Assembly (NCBI RefSeq): GCF_032884065.1
Contig: NC_088866.1
Span: forward strand, 60,934,168 to 60,998,167
DNA length: 64,000 nucleotides
Source of the DNA: Artemia franciscana
Taxonomy: Eukaryota; Arthropoda; Branchiopoda; Anostraca; Artemiidae
Direction of reading: 5' to 3'
A program made the translations under genes and the position numbers. Position 1 is the stretch's first letter. Every line of letters begins with the position of its first letter. The notes below the pieces were generated by a model. That model had not been told where the DNA came from, did no database searches, and saw only the letters and a program-made list of their open reading frames with translations. Positions 52,961-64,000 of this stretch are shown in pieces.

Positions 52961-55900
52961 ACAACCTACACCAAACAGTTTTTTTTTCATCACTGGAGCA
53001 TCACAAGGATGGAAAATCCTTATATCTCTCCAAGCTGCAATTCAAGATAATACAATCTACATCATATTCTGTGTTTGAGCTATGTAAAGAGTTGACAGTC
53101 AATTTGACTAAAGAACTTCTTGATATTTCAATAATTGGCAGAGCTGTTGTTGAAAGTTCCAGTGATAATTTTAGAATTATAGTTCACAAGGGTCCAGGAA
53201 TAAGGAAGACAATCTCTAGGAAAACCAAAGGAAGTACCTTATTTCATTTGGTCTAAATTAACCAAAGCTGAGCATCTTCCCAATTGATTCTTCAATATAA
53301 GAAATGTAACAGTGGCATTTTTATCCAGGATGGTATAAGGATTACCAGTTCTTCAAATACAATATTGAGTAAAATAGTACCTTCTACTTCATGTGTTTTC
53401 TTTTCTCTAGAGGTCCTGGCAGCAACCAATTTGAAAAAGCTTGGGTGAAAGCTGATCTGCAGCAATGGCACAAAATGAAGAGCATACCAAGGACAATTAG
53501 CAAGTTATTTCTTTTCTGAGTCACAAAAAGCAGCTTTGTTCTATTTTTGTCACTTTGTCAATAACAGCAGTCATGTGGATTTCTTACTTGATAAAGGCAC
53601 CAAAACTAAGGTTTACAGCAAGATAAGGGTGAAGAGACAAACAGAAAAATTTAGATTTTTTTTTCAACACTGCAGGGACCCTAGCAATACAGGGAATTGG
53701 CTTTACAATAACTGAATAAGAAATTGGCACCTTTGTTCAAATTACTCAACTTCTAGCAATATATGTGGCAGGCCTTGATACCCATTATAGTTCATTGACT
53801 TTCTTTCAGCAGAAGTCAGGGAGAAGTTCTTCAATAGAATTTTGGATCCAGAATTTCATTCTATGATACAACACATGATGCTTCAAATTCTGATAAGCTT
53901 GTGGGCATAATTTGCAATGCCAGCTCAGAAAGGACACATAGAAAGAGACTATTAGATGTTGGCAAGACTAATAATGAAAACTTGTCAAGGTGTGGCAGAG
54001 AGTATAGTAAGAAAATTGTCAAAGAGAGGAATCCCTATGGATAAACTAGCTTTCTAGTCTTATTACTATGCAAGTATGATGTCTGCTCAATTTAATACCC
54101 AGCAGGAAATATATGAACTTTTGATTGCCTTGTACCCTTTATTCCCTGACAGGCCCACAGACTAAACATTGCTATAACACAGTGTGGCAATTCATCTCTT
54201 TGGATAGTTGAGCTGTTCAACATCCTTGACAAAGTATGTGTTCTTCTCTTCATCTACAAAACATTTTGCCACCCTTAAAGGAAAACTCTCCTCAATTGAA
54301 AATAGCCTTAATCTCTGAAACTTGTCACATATATACAGTAGTTACTTAGTTTTAAGCAGTACTTTCAGCCATTTACAAAACAAAGCAGATAAAGATCACA
54401 AATAAAAAGTCAAAAGCAGAAGCTATCAGCCTCTGAAAAGGATTCTAAATTTTGATTTTATTGCTTGCCTTATCTTTACAAAAAAAAATCATGTACAAGA
54501 TCAGGATAGCAAATGAAAAATTTAAAGAAAAGAAGATCAACATCATCTAACACTATTGAGATACTTGAAGCAACAATAAAACTTGTGATAAAATATTGGA
54601 AGATGAAACAAACAATTTCATTGATAGTACAAAAGTGTTTGCCAGAATGAGAGAAGTCAATCCAGAGGTAGGTTTCATCTTACATCATTGTTGGCAACAT
54701 GAACTATCATGTTTTGACAGTCAAGCTCTTAGCTTCTTGTTTGTCTCTGTAGACAAGCATTAATGATAGAACACTAATTATAGCAAATTTTCAAGAGTTA
54801 CATAATATGACCAAGGAGTCATTTAAAAGATATTATTCCCAACCTACCCCCTGGCCCTTTGATCCAGCCCTGTAGTCATTACCCAGACAATGCACCCACT
54901 CACCCCAATGTGTCTATATATAACCCTAATAAGATCTTGTACATGTGTATATACTTATTAACTATTCTATATACAGAGTTGGTAGGCTAGGTATCAAAAG
55001 TATTATATTGTCATCATATTTTGGGATATTTAATTATGATTAACCTAACCACTTCTTGAGTGTGGTCACTATAATATGTAGGTACTGGTGTTTATACTGT
55101 TTGAAGTGTTGTATAATGGGAATCTGTTGTATAGACTCAAAGATATCCACTTTAGCCTGAGTAACCCTACCAGATTGAATCTTTGATAAGATGCTTTAGA
55201 TTTCAGGAACTGATTTTTTCAAAAAAGAAGAATTAGAAATACAATTTTAAAAGGGGTTTAAAATATGAGAAATTGGAGCAAACACAATTTTTGAATGATA
55301 TAAATAGCCTATACTGCATAGCATATACCTATTAAAAATAGGAATTCCATTGTTTTAATATTTTTTTTTTAAGTTTGACATAGACTATATCTAAATACTA
55401 TATATATGACCAACAGGGGAGGGTGAATTAGCACAAAAATGCCTTTAGCCAGGAAAGAGCATAAAATTGGCAATATTAAAATGGCTCTTATTTTGTTTTA
55501 GAAGGTCTCCTTCTAGAAAGCTGCAACTCTTCACCTTTACCTTCTGCTGCTTGCATTGGAAGAATCATTTCAAATTACAGACTTAACCTACATGATACAA
55601 AGCATTGGTAATTATTTAACCTAGTAAGCCCAATTCTGGCCTAGCCAACATTCCATGAGGAAACATATTAAAACAAAGAGTACTACTATTAGATTTCTTA
55701 GTTATTTATAAATCTACTGGTTAATTTTCTGTAAAATTCAGTGAAAAATGAAAAATAGCCTATCCTTGGCAAGACCAGCAGTTCAAGAGAAGTAGAGTAG
55801 CCAAGCCAAATTTGTTTTTCCCAAACAAGGTATGTGTTCTTTCAATTTGATGAAAGCTTTAAGATATTCCTATGTAGACCTTTCAACAAGAAATTATCCC

Positions 55901-57555
55901 GAAATATGCTCTTACATTTTCAAGACTTCATAAATAGTTGGCAGTAAGTTGAACTCTTTTTCGTAAACAAGTGACATAATTTTTTATAATTATTGCCAAT
56001 TGACGAATCTTGCCTTATGTAAGGCGACGTTAAGACTCGCCGTTTTCCGAAAAACTGGGACAGAAATTGGAGGTATAGGTATAGCCTAAGCTGTAATTCC
56101 ACTTTGTTGAGATCAAAATGCACCTTTGTGATATATTTATTATTGCTTTGCCTTAAATCAGGCTTTTGGGCTTAATTCAGAGCTTAGCAGATAGAAATCG
56201 GTCAACATTTGTCTATGAGACAAAACTGCAAACCTGTTGCGCCTTGACTTCCACTTTCCCGAGTCACTTTTTCTGACATTGTTTTATCATAGTAGTGCCT
56301 CAGACACTGCATCCTCAATCTTATCTCCAAAAGATACATTTTTTGGAAGAAATAATTCCACGTTGATGACTACTTTCTCTTGGCTATAAGTGTTTGAAAA
56401 TAGGTCATATTTTCGACATGAAATTAAATTTGTCCTTCCATGTTTTGTTATCGAAAAAGTCTGTTCATTTCCCTATTTCTGAATGTTTAATTTTTCTTAT
56501 CGTTATCTTCTCTGGGAAACTTAATGTTTTTTTTTTTTTCAAATATATGGCTTGATAAGAATCCTAGATGACGGAACAACCCATCTTCACTGTTGTCTTT
56601 CTATCATGTTAGCCCATTTATTGGCACTTTTTCGTGCCATATTGAAAAACAAAACATAAATCAGTTTATAAAATGGGTCAACACTTAATAGTTTCCCAAG
56701 CTTTCGTTTCAGTTTTCCCGAAAATGCCAACTATATAATACAAGATGGAAAAAGTCTTTTGGTTCGAATAAATATCTGTTTTGTCCTTGATTCCTTCGTC
56801 AAAAGTCTGTTTTCGCTTTCGTCCCCATCTCATCCATCATTTCTTCTTAAGCTGTGCAAAGTTTTCGCCTTGAGACTGGAATAGCAATCAATTTGTGTAA
56901 AATAATACATATAACTAATGAAATTTGAAGTCTTTTAGGAAATCTTTGAAATTTTAAAGGCCTGAAGCCTTTTAGAAATTTTCTAGATATCCAAACAGAA
57001 CTTTTTCCCATATCGGGTATTAATAAAGCATTTAGATATTTTCTATCTGACTTGAGGAACTTGCTAGAATAAATTTGTGTTTTGAGCATAGATTTAGATG
57101 CTGGAAAAAATCTATCTTTTCATTCAATGAATGGTCGCCTTAGTGAGGAAAGCGCATGAGTGGGATTTTAACTGTCATCTATTTTAAATGAGTTGCTGAG
57201 TTTTGCTGTGTTCAAATAAGCAATTTTAACTCAGATTTGTGGCCTGCTTTGTGGCTAATCAATCCGTTTAGATAGGAAGGGTTGAACAGATTCAATTTTT
57301 AAAGAGCGTTTGCTTGGGACAAAAAAGATGGATTTTTCATATAAAAAGTAGCCTATTATCTTTTGGTAAATTACATTTGAAATTATAAAATAAGGACACA
57401 TAAAAAAATAAATATTTCTAAGAATATTTTTCGTGAATCCTGGCTTATGAAATCAATCATGTTGTAAATAAACGCACTTTTGATGTGAAGTCAGTTTACC
57501 CCAAAGCTGACTAATCTTGGAATCAATTTCAACTGGAAGTCCCAAATTAGAGTCA
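52961..57555. other. no gene recognised
   Basis: Long AT-rich stretch. At 53.4-54.2 kb broken frames (AIYVAGLDTHYSSLTFFQQK; VAESIVRKLSKRGIPMDKLA) read like protein-coding sequence that has decayed. I cannot name the family: a dead DNA transposon is possible. From 54.3 kb on I see nothing supportable. The frames at 53071, 55920 and 56847 lack motifs. Confidence 0.4.

Positions 57556-57640
<85 letters not shown>
57556..57640. repeat. (TA)n microsatellite
   Basis: About 40 TA units with one TG interruption near 57571. Confidence 0.97.
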
Positions 57641-57644
<4 letters not shown>

Positions 57645-57974
57645 CTTATGCATATTCCTTTACTGAAACCCTGCCTTGGGAGATGAATCCACCAAGTCGT
57701 CAAGTGGAACTTATTTCGATAATTAAAAACGTGATTCCCCTTTATTAGGTCTAGACTATTTTCATTAAACAGATGATAAAACTGTCTCTACTCAGAAAAA
57801 AAAATTCAGATGGATCTCTTCAGGGTGAGAGAGCGGGAGTAGGAGCATATATCGTATCCCTAGACCTTAACCATAATTTGAAGATACTATTTTGAAGTCA
57901 AAAGGTCTAAAAGGACTAAATGGTAATCTATACACCTTTATAAAAATTTTGTTCATTATCATTTCATTGTTCAT

Positions 57975-58906
57975 AATTATTATTCAAGCATCTTTGGTCC
58001 TTAGTTTTATAGAATATGAGCAAGCGTTCGATTCTGTTGTAACATGAGCTTTATCCTTATGTGGATAAAGCTCAATCCTCAAAGATCTTATCCTTGTATG
58101 GTATATCTGACAAATACATTAAAGTGATTAGTGCAATCTACGAGAATAACACTGCTGAGGTTAAGGTAGGAAATGAGGATAGAACCTTGTTTTGTGTTAA
58201 ATGAGGAGCTAGGCAACATTGTGTTCTATCCATCTTTATATGGATAATTTTGGTGAACTTTATCTTAAGCTGAATTAGAAAGGCAATGGGAGACCACAGA
58301 ATCAAATGGGGAGGAAAAGATCTTCCGGACTTGAGCATCCTTGATGAATTAAGCATCCTAGATGAAAGTATGAGCAAAATAAATGAACTTCAATAGGTTT
58401 TGTGAGTTCAGGATGCTAGAATAGGCTTGAAAATTAACGTTAAGAAGACTAAGTCACTAAGAATAGAAATAAGTGAAGATAAAAAGGTGACGTTGGGTAA
58501 CGAAAAGATTGATAAGGTGGGCAGCTTCACTTACCTTTGTAGTATTATTAGTAAAAACTACCAGAGCAGTGAAAATGTTAAAAGTAGATTAGCCAAGGCT
58601 CAGGGTGTTTTTTCACGGTTAAAAAAAAGTTTGAAAGACTAAGATGATGAGTCTGCAAGCCAAGATTAGAATATTATAAACTAAAGTGATGTCATTGGTC
58701 AAATCTGGCTCTGAAGTATAGGCGCTCTGAAAAGAGGATGAAGATTTACTAGATGTTTTCCAGAGAAATTGCTTATGGATTTTTCGGGGTGTCCGGCTGA
58801 ATGACTGTATGTCAAACAGTAGGCTGTACGAAAAATGTGGTCCAATTCCGCTTTCAAAGGCTCTAATGAAAGAAGGATTGAGATGGCAAAGGCACGTTAT
58901 GTGGAT
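57975..58906 (+). mobile_element. LINE, left part of a copy split by a later insertion
   Basis: Same family as 36345-37885. Contains LVLSFIEYEQAFDSV (58000), YGISDKYIKVISAIYEN-type text, MKINVKKTKSLRIEISEDKK (58427), GNEKIDKVGSFTYLCSIISK and RLAKAQGVFSRLKKS. It then runs to CGCTTTCAAAGGCTCTAATG and GGCACGTTATGTGGAT, where homology stops abruptly at 58906. The rest of the same copy resumes at 62381. A 40-base insert with a GAGCTTTATCC inverted repeat interrupts the F-D-S-V block near 58045. Confidence 0.88.
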
Positions 58907-59439
58907 CCAGTTCCAGATCCAGAATTTGTGTGAGGGTATATGAGCTACTATGCAGTCCTTTCACCCCTTTGACTTCAAACTAATATCTCCAATCCATCTT
59001 TTCCTTCAGCAGTTATTGTGAAAATGGCCAGCAATAATTCTTTGTCTTCATAAAATCAACACCTGAAATAAAAAATACACTCCACTGGGCATGTCAATTG
59101 AAAGTTACTATTTTTTGATGGATTGTGGGAAGCGCAAGTACCTGAGCTGCCTGTTCCCAGTAGTTTAAGGCCAATAGGCCGGCTGGTACCAATACTTCTC
59201 CTCCTACGTATTCTTGCTCTTTTCTGCACTACAGAGTTCTGCTAATGCTCTATTGTCTTCTTCATGATTTCAATCATCAAATTATAGATTCGTCTTTAAT
59301 CGGTAGGATGCAGTTGTAAATTAATGACGGAATCAAATGTTTCTGGAACACTTATTTTCTGGCAGCCTATCTTAATCTTTGTGGTTTGTGATGCCAGAAA
59401 GAAACACTCGAAAAGGATAAAGTTGGGTGGTTTTCTGCT

Positions 59440-59599
59440 CAAACAAACATAACTTAGAAACAATAAGAAACACTTTAAAGACAGTGGAATTCAATTCAGT
59501 GAACAATTTGGCTCTTGGAAATAGGGCTGAAATATTCACTGAATTGAATTCCACTGTCTTGAAAAACATCTCTATTGTTTCTAAGTTGTGTTTGTTTGA
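59440..59599. repeat. foldback sequence, arms of about 70 bases
   Basis: ACAAACATAACTTAGAAACA and AAGACAGTGGAATTCAATTC on the left mirror GAATTGAATTCCACTGTCTT and TGTTTCTAAGTTGTGTTTGT on the right. The loop TTTGGCTCTTGGAAATAGGG is short. It lies in the 3' region of the I-like LINE and may be a MITE inserted there. Confidence 0.8.
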
Positions 59600-59731
59600 T
59601 ATGGAAAGGAAGTGTAGTATTCATCGTCATTAACGGTTAGCCTGTGGGGTTTATATTGACGTTGAACACCACCTACATAGCGGTGAATGATGAAGATTCC
59701 ATTGGAATCGAAAAAAATTCAGTAACAGGTG

Positions 59732-59806
59732 TCCTAATTGGTAATACCAATTAGTAATACCCCAATTAGTAATACCAATTAGTAATACCAATTGGTAATA
59801 CCAATG
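59732..59806. repeat. short tandem repeat, AATTGGTAATACC units
   Basis: Five or six copies of CCAATTAGTAATA / CCAATTGGTAATA variants of about 13 bases. A simple repeat of this sort often forms the 3' end of an I-like LINE. Confidence 0.85.
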
Positions 59807-61564
59807 AATCCTCCCTTGATTGAAATGGGGAATCAGGAAATGAAGTGAACTTTACTTTTCCACGGTCTTTTACAATATCTCAAAGATTACTAGGTTTTTA
59901 GTCTGGAGGGGCGCAAGCATTTGTTTTTTCATTTGCTAGCCTATCAGCTGTCACATTGTGGGTCAGTCCTTAATAGTTGGGGATGTGGCGGAAGCAAACT
60001 GAAGTGTTAACATTCATAAGGCTTAGGAGAGAATATCCAATAGATTTTAAATCTGAATCATCAGCCTCATAATTAGTGCTTTTGATTAGTTCGATGGCGG
60101 ACTTAGAATCTATGAGAAATAAAACGTTTTTTTAAAGCAGGTCTGAGGTTGACCATGATTTACAGTGCTTTTTGAATGGAAAATAGCTCTGCTGACGAAA
60201 TTGAAGCATTGGATTGATAAGCTGCTGATATATTCAATGAAACATAAAGAATACAAATCCCTGCTCCTGCATTTTATCCCTTTACAGAGTTATCTTTGTA
60301 AACTCGAGTATGTCCAGGAACTAGTAGGGACATTTTATTGAAAAAAAGCTGACAAACGCACTGATAAGTATAACAAGATTTATCCTTAGGGAGCAATTGG
60401 AGATGACACTCAGGGGCTGCCATTTCCTATAGTAGAGAATTTGGAAAACGGTAACTACCTGTTTTTTCATTTCTCTAATTTGGATTATCTTTCAGATATT
60501 GACACCAGGAAGACATTTGGTGCTGAAGCTTAATAGGGTTTGCAAAAGTTACTGGAAAGACTTCATGTTTATCACCATAATATAAAATTTTTGTAAGTAA
60601 CGGTTTCTCTGCACAGTATCTTTCAGAACAGATAGTCCAGAGAGTTCTTATAGCTTAGTTACGGCAGTATGCTTATGGAGCCCTGATACAGTTCTCATGG
60701 CTGAATTTTGGAATGTCTCTGGGATTTTAGACAAAGTTACTGGGATATTTACAAAGAATTGAATGCCATATTTCATTTTAGATCGAATATACAGTTAAAA
60801 AAAAAAATCAATAATCATTTTTGGGGGAGATCCCCATTTAGATCCTGTAAGTGACTTTAGGATGATGGGTAGTTTTAAATTGTCCTTCTCAACATCATCA
60901 CATGTGGTTACCATTTTAAACGAGAGTCAAGTGTCATACCCAGTAGACATAAAGATGAGAAAGATCCCTTCTATCATAAGAGTTTAGGGTCGGTTGCTTG
61001 TGGGTTGTAAAACAATGTTGCCTTTGTTTTTGGAACAGAAATGAGCTGACTAAAAACTTTGGAAAAGAGGTAAACATCATCAATGTCTTCCTGACTTATA
61101 CTTTGGAGTAAGGTTACACTCTTGTGTCTATTCCACGCCAGAAAATCATTAGCGAATCCTCCATTTTTTTACTGACTTCTAAGATTTAATTTTGAGATAT
61201 ACAGTGTAAATAAGGCGGACTTACGACAGTTGCTTTTGGGAAACCATCTATAACTTGTTTTCTTATAGACAGAGTTTCATTTACCTGAGCTTGAAAAGAA
61301 TGACCCCATAACAGATCATCTATCATTGATAACACTATAGATGGAAAATTTTTATTATTCATAACTTCTAGTAACTTTTTGTGTTTGACATTTCCATATG
61401 CATTTGTCCAATCAAACAGTACAGCGTATCCAAATTCACCTTCCTTTAAAGCCTCTGCCTTGTCTCTTTCTATTATGGTTATTTTGTCGATTGCTCTGTG
61501 ACCCTTTCCAAAACCTGTTCAGGATTGAGGTATCATTTGATTGACCTCTGCAAACCCTTCTATT

Positions 61565-61705
61565 TTATTATTATTTAAGAATTAACGACGCTTCTTGACT
61601 ACTAAGGTCCCTGCGTCGGCCCTGCAGTGCATTCCAGCAGCGTGATTCGATTTTTGGGTCCCGTATTACCAAGCTAAGGTCAAATCCACTGCGCCACCAC
61701 AGGAC
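61565..61705 (-). mobile_element. tRNA-derived SINE with target-site duplications
   Basis: On the minus strand it reads GTCCTGTGGTGGCGCAGTGG (box A), later AATCGAATCACGCTGCTGG (box B-like), then GGGCCGACGCAGGGACCTTA and an AATAATAATAAAATA tail. It is flanked by GCAAACCCTTCTATT (61550-61564) and GCAAACCATTCTAAT (61706-61720), a 15-base target duplication with two mismatches. Removing it restores continuous LINE reading (KRLE followed by GFAEVNQ). Confidence 0.9.
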
Positions 61706-62380
61706 GCAAACCATTCTAATCTCTTTAAAATCATACTTTCAAATATTTTCAGTAGATGTACATTCCCACAATATACGATATAAAACGTATCTCAAATATA
61801 CATTCATATATAAAATGGTCTGTAAAATATTGGGTTAGGCTATCAGGTGATTTCCCAGGTTTGAGGATTGGTTGAATTAAAGGGATTTTTAAGGAATGAG
61901 AGAATTTCCCTTTTCTACGTGCCTTATTACATACTTCAAATATTTTTTTTTTGAAAGTTATGGAATGATTCAATCAGACACTTGATATGTCCTTCATCAA
62001 ACTCCGGTGCTGAATTTAGATTGTATTCTTCAATGGCTGCATCTAACTGAAATAACAAAAAAGGTAAAATTAAAGATTTGCTACTGATTGTGCTACTGAT
62101 TGGTTTGAAAAAATAGCTTCTTAATTACTCAGATAATCTTAGATACTGCAGCGTGATGGTTTTCTCTAGTCATGAATTTATTTCATGCCTTATTTAGCCT
62201 GTAGATGTGTCTTTTTTCATTTTAGCCGAGCGACGCTTATATTCAGTTGCTATGATCATTGATAGATATCTTTGAAATGCCTTTCTTGCCATGTATCGAG
62301 CTTCCTCTGCAGCAGTGCATAAATAATTCCAGCAGTCTTTAATTCTTTTATTGGCAGAAGGGGCCTAATGTTGTGCAGAT

Positions 62381-62612
62381 GAAGGATGACAGATTGCCGA
62401 AGATTGTCTTTTTCGGCCAACCGCTTAGGGCTAAACGGAAAGCAGGTCGTCCTCGTCTGGGGTGGGAGGACGTCATAAAGAAAGATTTAAAGAAAATGGA
62501 AATTTCCTGGTAGTATGTAGAAAAGAAGGCTTTGAATAGATTGGGATGAAGGAAGAGTGTGTGCAGCTGTGTTGACCTCAGGCGGCTTGGTGCTGAGGTG
62601 AGATGTTAGTAG
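62381..62612 (+). mobile_element. LINE 3' end, right part of the copy split at 58906
   Basis: Resumes at ATGAAGGATGACAGATTGCC and continues KIVFFGQPLRAKRKAGRPRL, GWEDVIKKDLKKMEISW, then AGGCTTTGAATAGATTGGGA, GACCTCAGGCGGCTTGGTGC and a TTAGTAGTAGTC tail. Collinear with the 58906 break of the same family. Confidence 0.9.
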
Positions 62613-63769
62613 TAGTCGACAATCGTAGTTTTACGTCCTTTCAGCGGTATTATTTTGACTAGTTATATTTGTTCTAGATGGCACAGTTAGCTTAAAATTC
62701 AACCATCTTGCAGCATGGAAGGCAATAATAATTTGGTAATGAATCCCTTTTTGAAAGTAAATAACAGTCTGTTAGAGAATACGTTAGAAAATCTGATGAA
62801 ATTTTTAGAAGTACAGCTAATTTTTTTAATGAAGCAATTTTCTCTTCATCTAAAGCTGCGTCTTATGAGAATGGTATTTACATTTGTAGGCTTGGAAAGA
62901 GAGCCTAGGCTGGCTTATATCCTGACAAGGTGTTTCAAACTCTTAGTTCTATTTGGATCTATTTATAAAGCTGAATAATGAATAGAAGACAAGTCTGCTT
63001 AAATTTGTAGTGGATAGTCATTGAGAAGTGAATATTCTAAACAAATAAAAGTGTTATCATTAGATTTCTTATTTTGTGCTCTTTCCAGATATCATGGTAA
63101 TTTTTTTAACATTACACCCCCCTTTTTTCCAGATATAGCCCTAGAATTATTTCAGCAACAAAATAATATAATATTATGTTTATGATGTGCTATATATCTC
63201 TTTTAAGCAGATTATCATGTTTTGTTTCCCATTTTTATCATTTTTCAGAATCATGGCAAATAATTTAATAAAATTCTAGATGGACTACTTTTCATCAGCC
63301 TATCTTAAAAAGTGTTTAGGTTAGAAAAATAAAACCTATATTAATGACAGCCAAAGACATTGGCTTACTGTGGGAAGGTATTACAATGCTATTATTTTAA
63401 CCTTTTATTTTGTTTTTATGTCTTAGAAATTTGTGCATTTGACAGGTCTATCACTCATTAGAGTATAGACAAAACAACACTAGGCTACACCTTAATTTTC
63501 AGTTTCTTTTTTTCTGTTTTAATTTTGAAATAGCAATTCCTGTTAATTGAGCAAAATTTTAAGCCATATCAACAGGTTTTTAACTAAATTTAGGAAATGT
63601 ATTTTCAGATCTTTGAAACCTCATAAATTGGGATTAAGCGAAGTTGTGAAGCTGAAGATACTTTGCTTGCAATAAATTTGAGCAGAAGATCTAATTTGTA
63701 AAGTTTCACTTTTATAAAACATGGATTTTTAAAGATCATCAAAATTACTGTGGATCATAGTAGATCCTC
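62613..63769. other. no gene recognised
   Basis: AT-rich. An 87-codon frame at 62715-62978 has no motif and is Leu/Phe-rich. Nothing else to report. Confidence 0.45.
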
Positions 63770-64000
63770 CTTTCTGATAGAATCAAGATTGTCACTGTTT
63801 ATGATGAAAAAGGTGACCTCATCTACTCCACATCAGTTCAGGTTATGAGTGGTTCCCCAAGGGACCAAACTAAGCCCAACACTTTTTAACCTCTGTGTAA
63901 ATGAACCTCCTTGAGTGGTCAAGAATGGCTTAGAACTTTTCAGACAATACCAAACTCTGGTCCAGCAGCCCCAACAGAAAATGATCTTCTCTGCAAGAAG
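63770..64000 (+). mobile_element. LINE reverse-transcriptase fragment, cut by window end
   Basis: Frames give SGVPQGTKLSPTLFNLCVNE-type text (63850-63910) and NGLELFRQYQTLVQQ, where a shifted frame reads LFSDNTKLWSSSPTENDLLC. This is the V-P-Q-G-S..L-S-P-x-L-F and L-F-A-D-D-T-K-L region of CR1/L2-like reverse transcriptase, with the second catalytic Asp changed to Asn. It continues past 64000. Confidence 0.8.

Larger units (their letters stand above)
58907..62380 (-). mobile_element. I-like LINE with RNase H, inserted in another LINE
   Basis: Minus-strand text in order from 62344: KDCWNYLCTAAEEARYMARK and AFQRYLSMIIATEYKRRSAK (ORF2 linker), QLDAAIEEYNLNSAPEFDE (62000), PLIQPILKPGKSPDSLTQY (61850), KIFESMILKRLE (61730). 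After the SINE it continues: GFAEVNQMIPQS, TGFGKGHRAIDKITIIERDK, GEFGYAVLFDWTNAYGNVKH (61430), IRKQVIDGFPKATVVSP (61240). The C-terminal RNase H domain follows: VPGHTRVYKDNSVKG (60330), ISSAELFSIQKAL, DSKSAIELI-type, THNVTADRLANEK (59940). The RNase H places it in the I-like group. The Y-A-D-D box is not readable and frameshifts are many. Flanked by a decayed 11-base target duplication. Confidence 0.85.

Noticed and set aside
56220-56320. Minus-strand ATG with MSEKVTRESGSQGATGLQ, considered as the missing MED9 first exon
   Set aside because: It lacks the F-L-P-L-V/I motif expected at the MED9 N-terminal domain. The possible donor is weak and nothing links it to the other exons.

Overview
This is eukaryotic, AT-rich, animal-type DNA: a few split genes with GT-AG introns of 3-4 kb, embedded in dense, mostly dead transposable elements. 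The non-LTR retrotransposons, Helitrons, foldback elements, a tRNA-derived SINE and the gene families fit an invertebrate. From memory, the foldback family and the LINE tail with TAG/TAA trinucleotide ends resemble repeats of a branchiopod crustacean such as Artemia. That is a guess from recognition, not a database match.

Genes. (1) Plus strand, 13.8-23.5 kb: three phase-compatible exons of a highly charged protein. The middle exon carries a motif close to the C-terminal motif of CAAP1 (caspase activity and apoptosis inhibitor 1). The last exon encodes a long acidic region and may instead start a separate gene. (2) Minus strand, 34.2-38.9 kb: two exons of Mediator subunit MED9 (5' exon not found). 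The MED9 stop codon overlaps by one base the ATG of a complete 91-residue NCBP2AS2-like protein on the same strand and exon. This looks like one bicistronic gene with a TAATG stop-start junction and is the most interesting observation here. (3) Plus strand, 39.3 kb: a small ORF with a signal peptide and six cysteines, running into a transposable element. Two other long ORFs (2.69-3.27 kb and 41.3-41.9 kb) are unrecognised.

Mobile layer, left to right. A LINE relic lies at 1.3-2.4 kb. Three copies of a modular foldback family begin at 5.5, 7.9 and 39.5 kb, the last ending in two 130-base, essentially perfect inverted arms. A long-period satellite fills 10-12 kb. The introns of gene 1 hold LINE fragments, tRNA-like sequences and a 431-base element made of opposed minisatellites. 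Two Helitron relics with helicase C-terminal sequence lie at 23.6-26.6 kb, the first starting about 45 bases after the stop codon of gene 1. A minus-strand LINE follows at 26.7-29.5 kb, with another LINE 3' end at 30.0-30.6 kb. A plus-strand LINE sits inside the MED9 intron (36.3-37.9 kb), and another occupies 42.3-44.8 kb. A small decayed Ty3/Gypsy element with LTRs, primer-binding site and polypurine tract spans 45.6-48.4 kb. A satellite with long G runs covers 48.6-51 kb. At 58-62.6 kb three elements are nested: a SINE inside a minus-strand I-like LINE inside a plus-strand LINE, both insertions with recognisable target-site duplications. The window ends inside another LINE reverse transcriptase.

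The coding genes have no evident functional link beyond the MED9/NCBP2AS2 pair. The rest of the sequence is introns and transposon debris.
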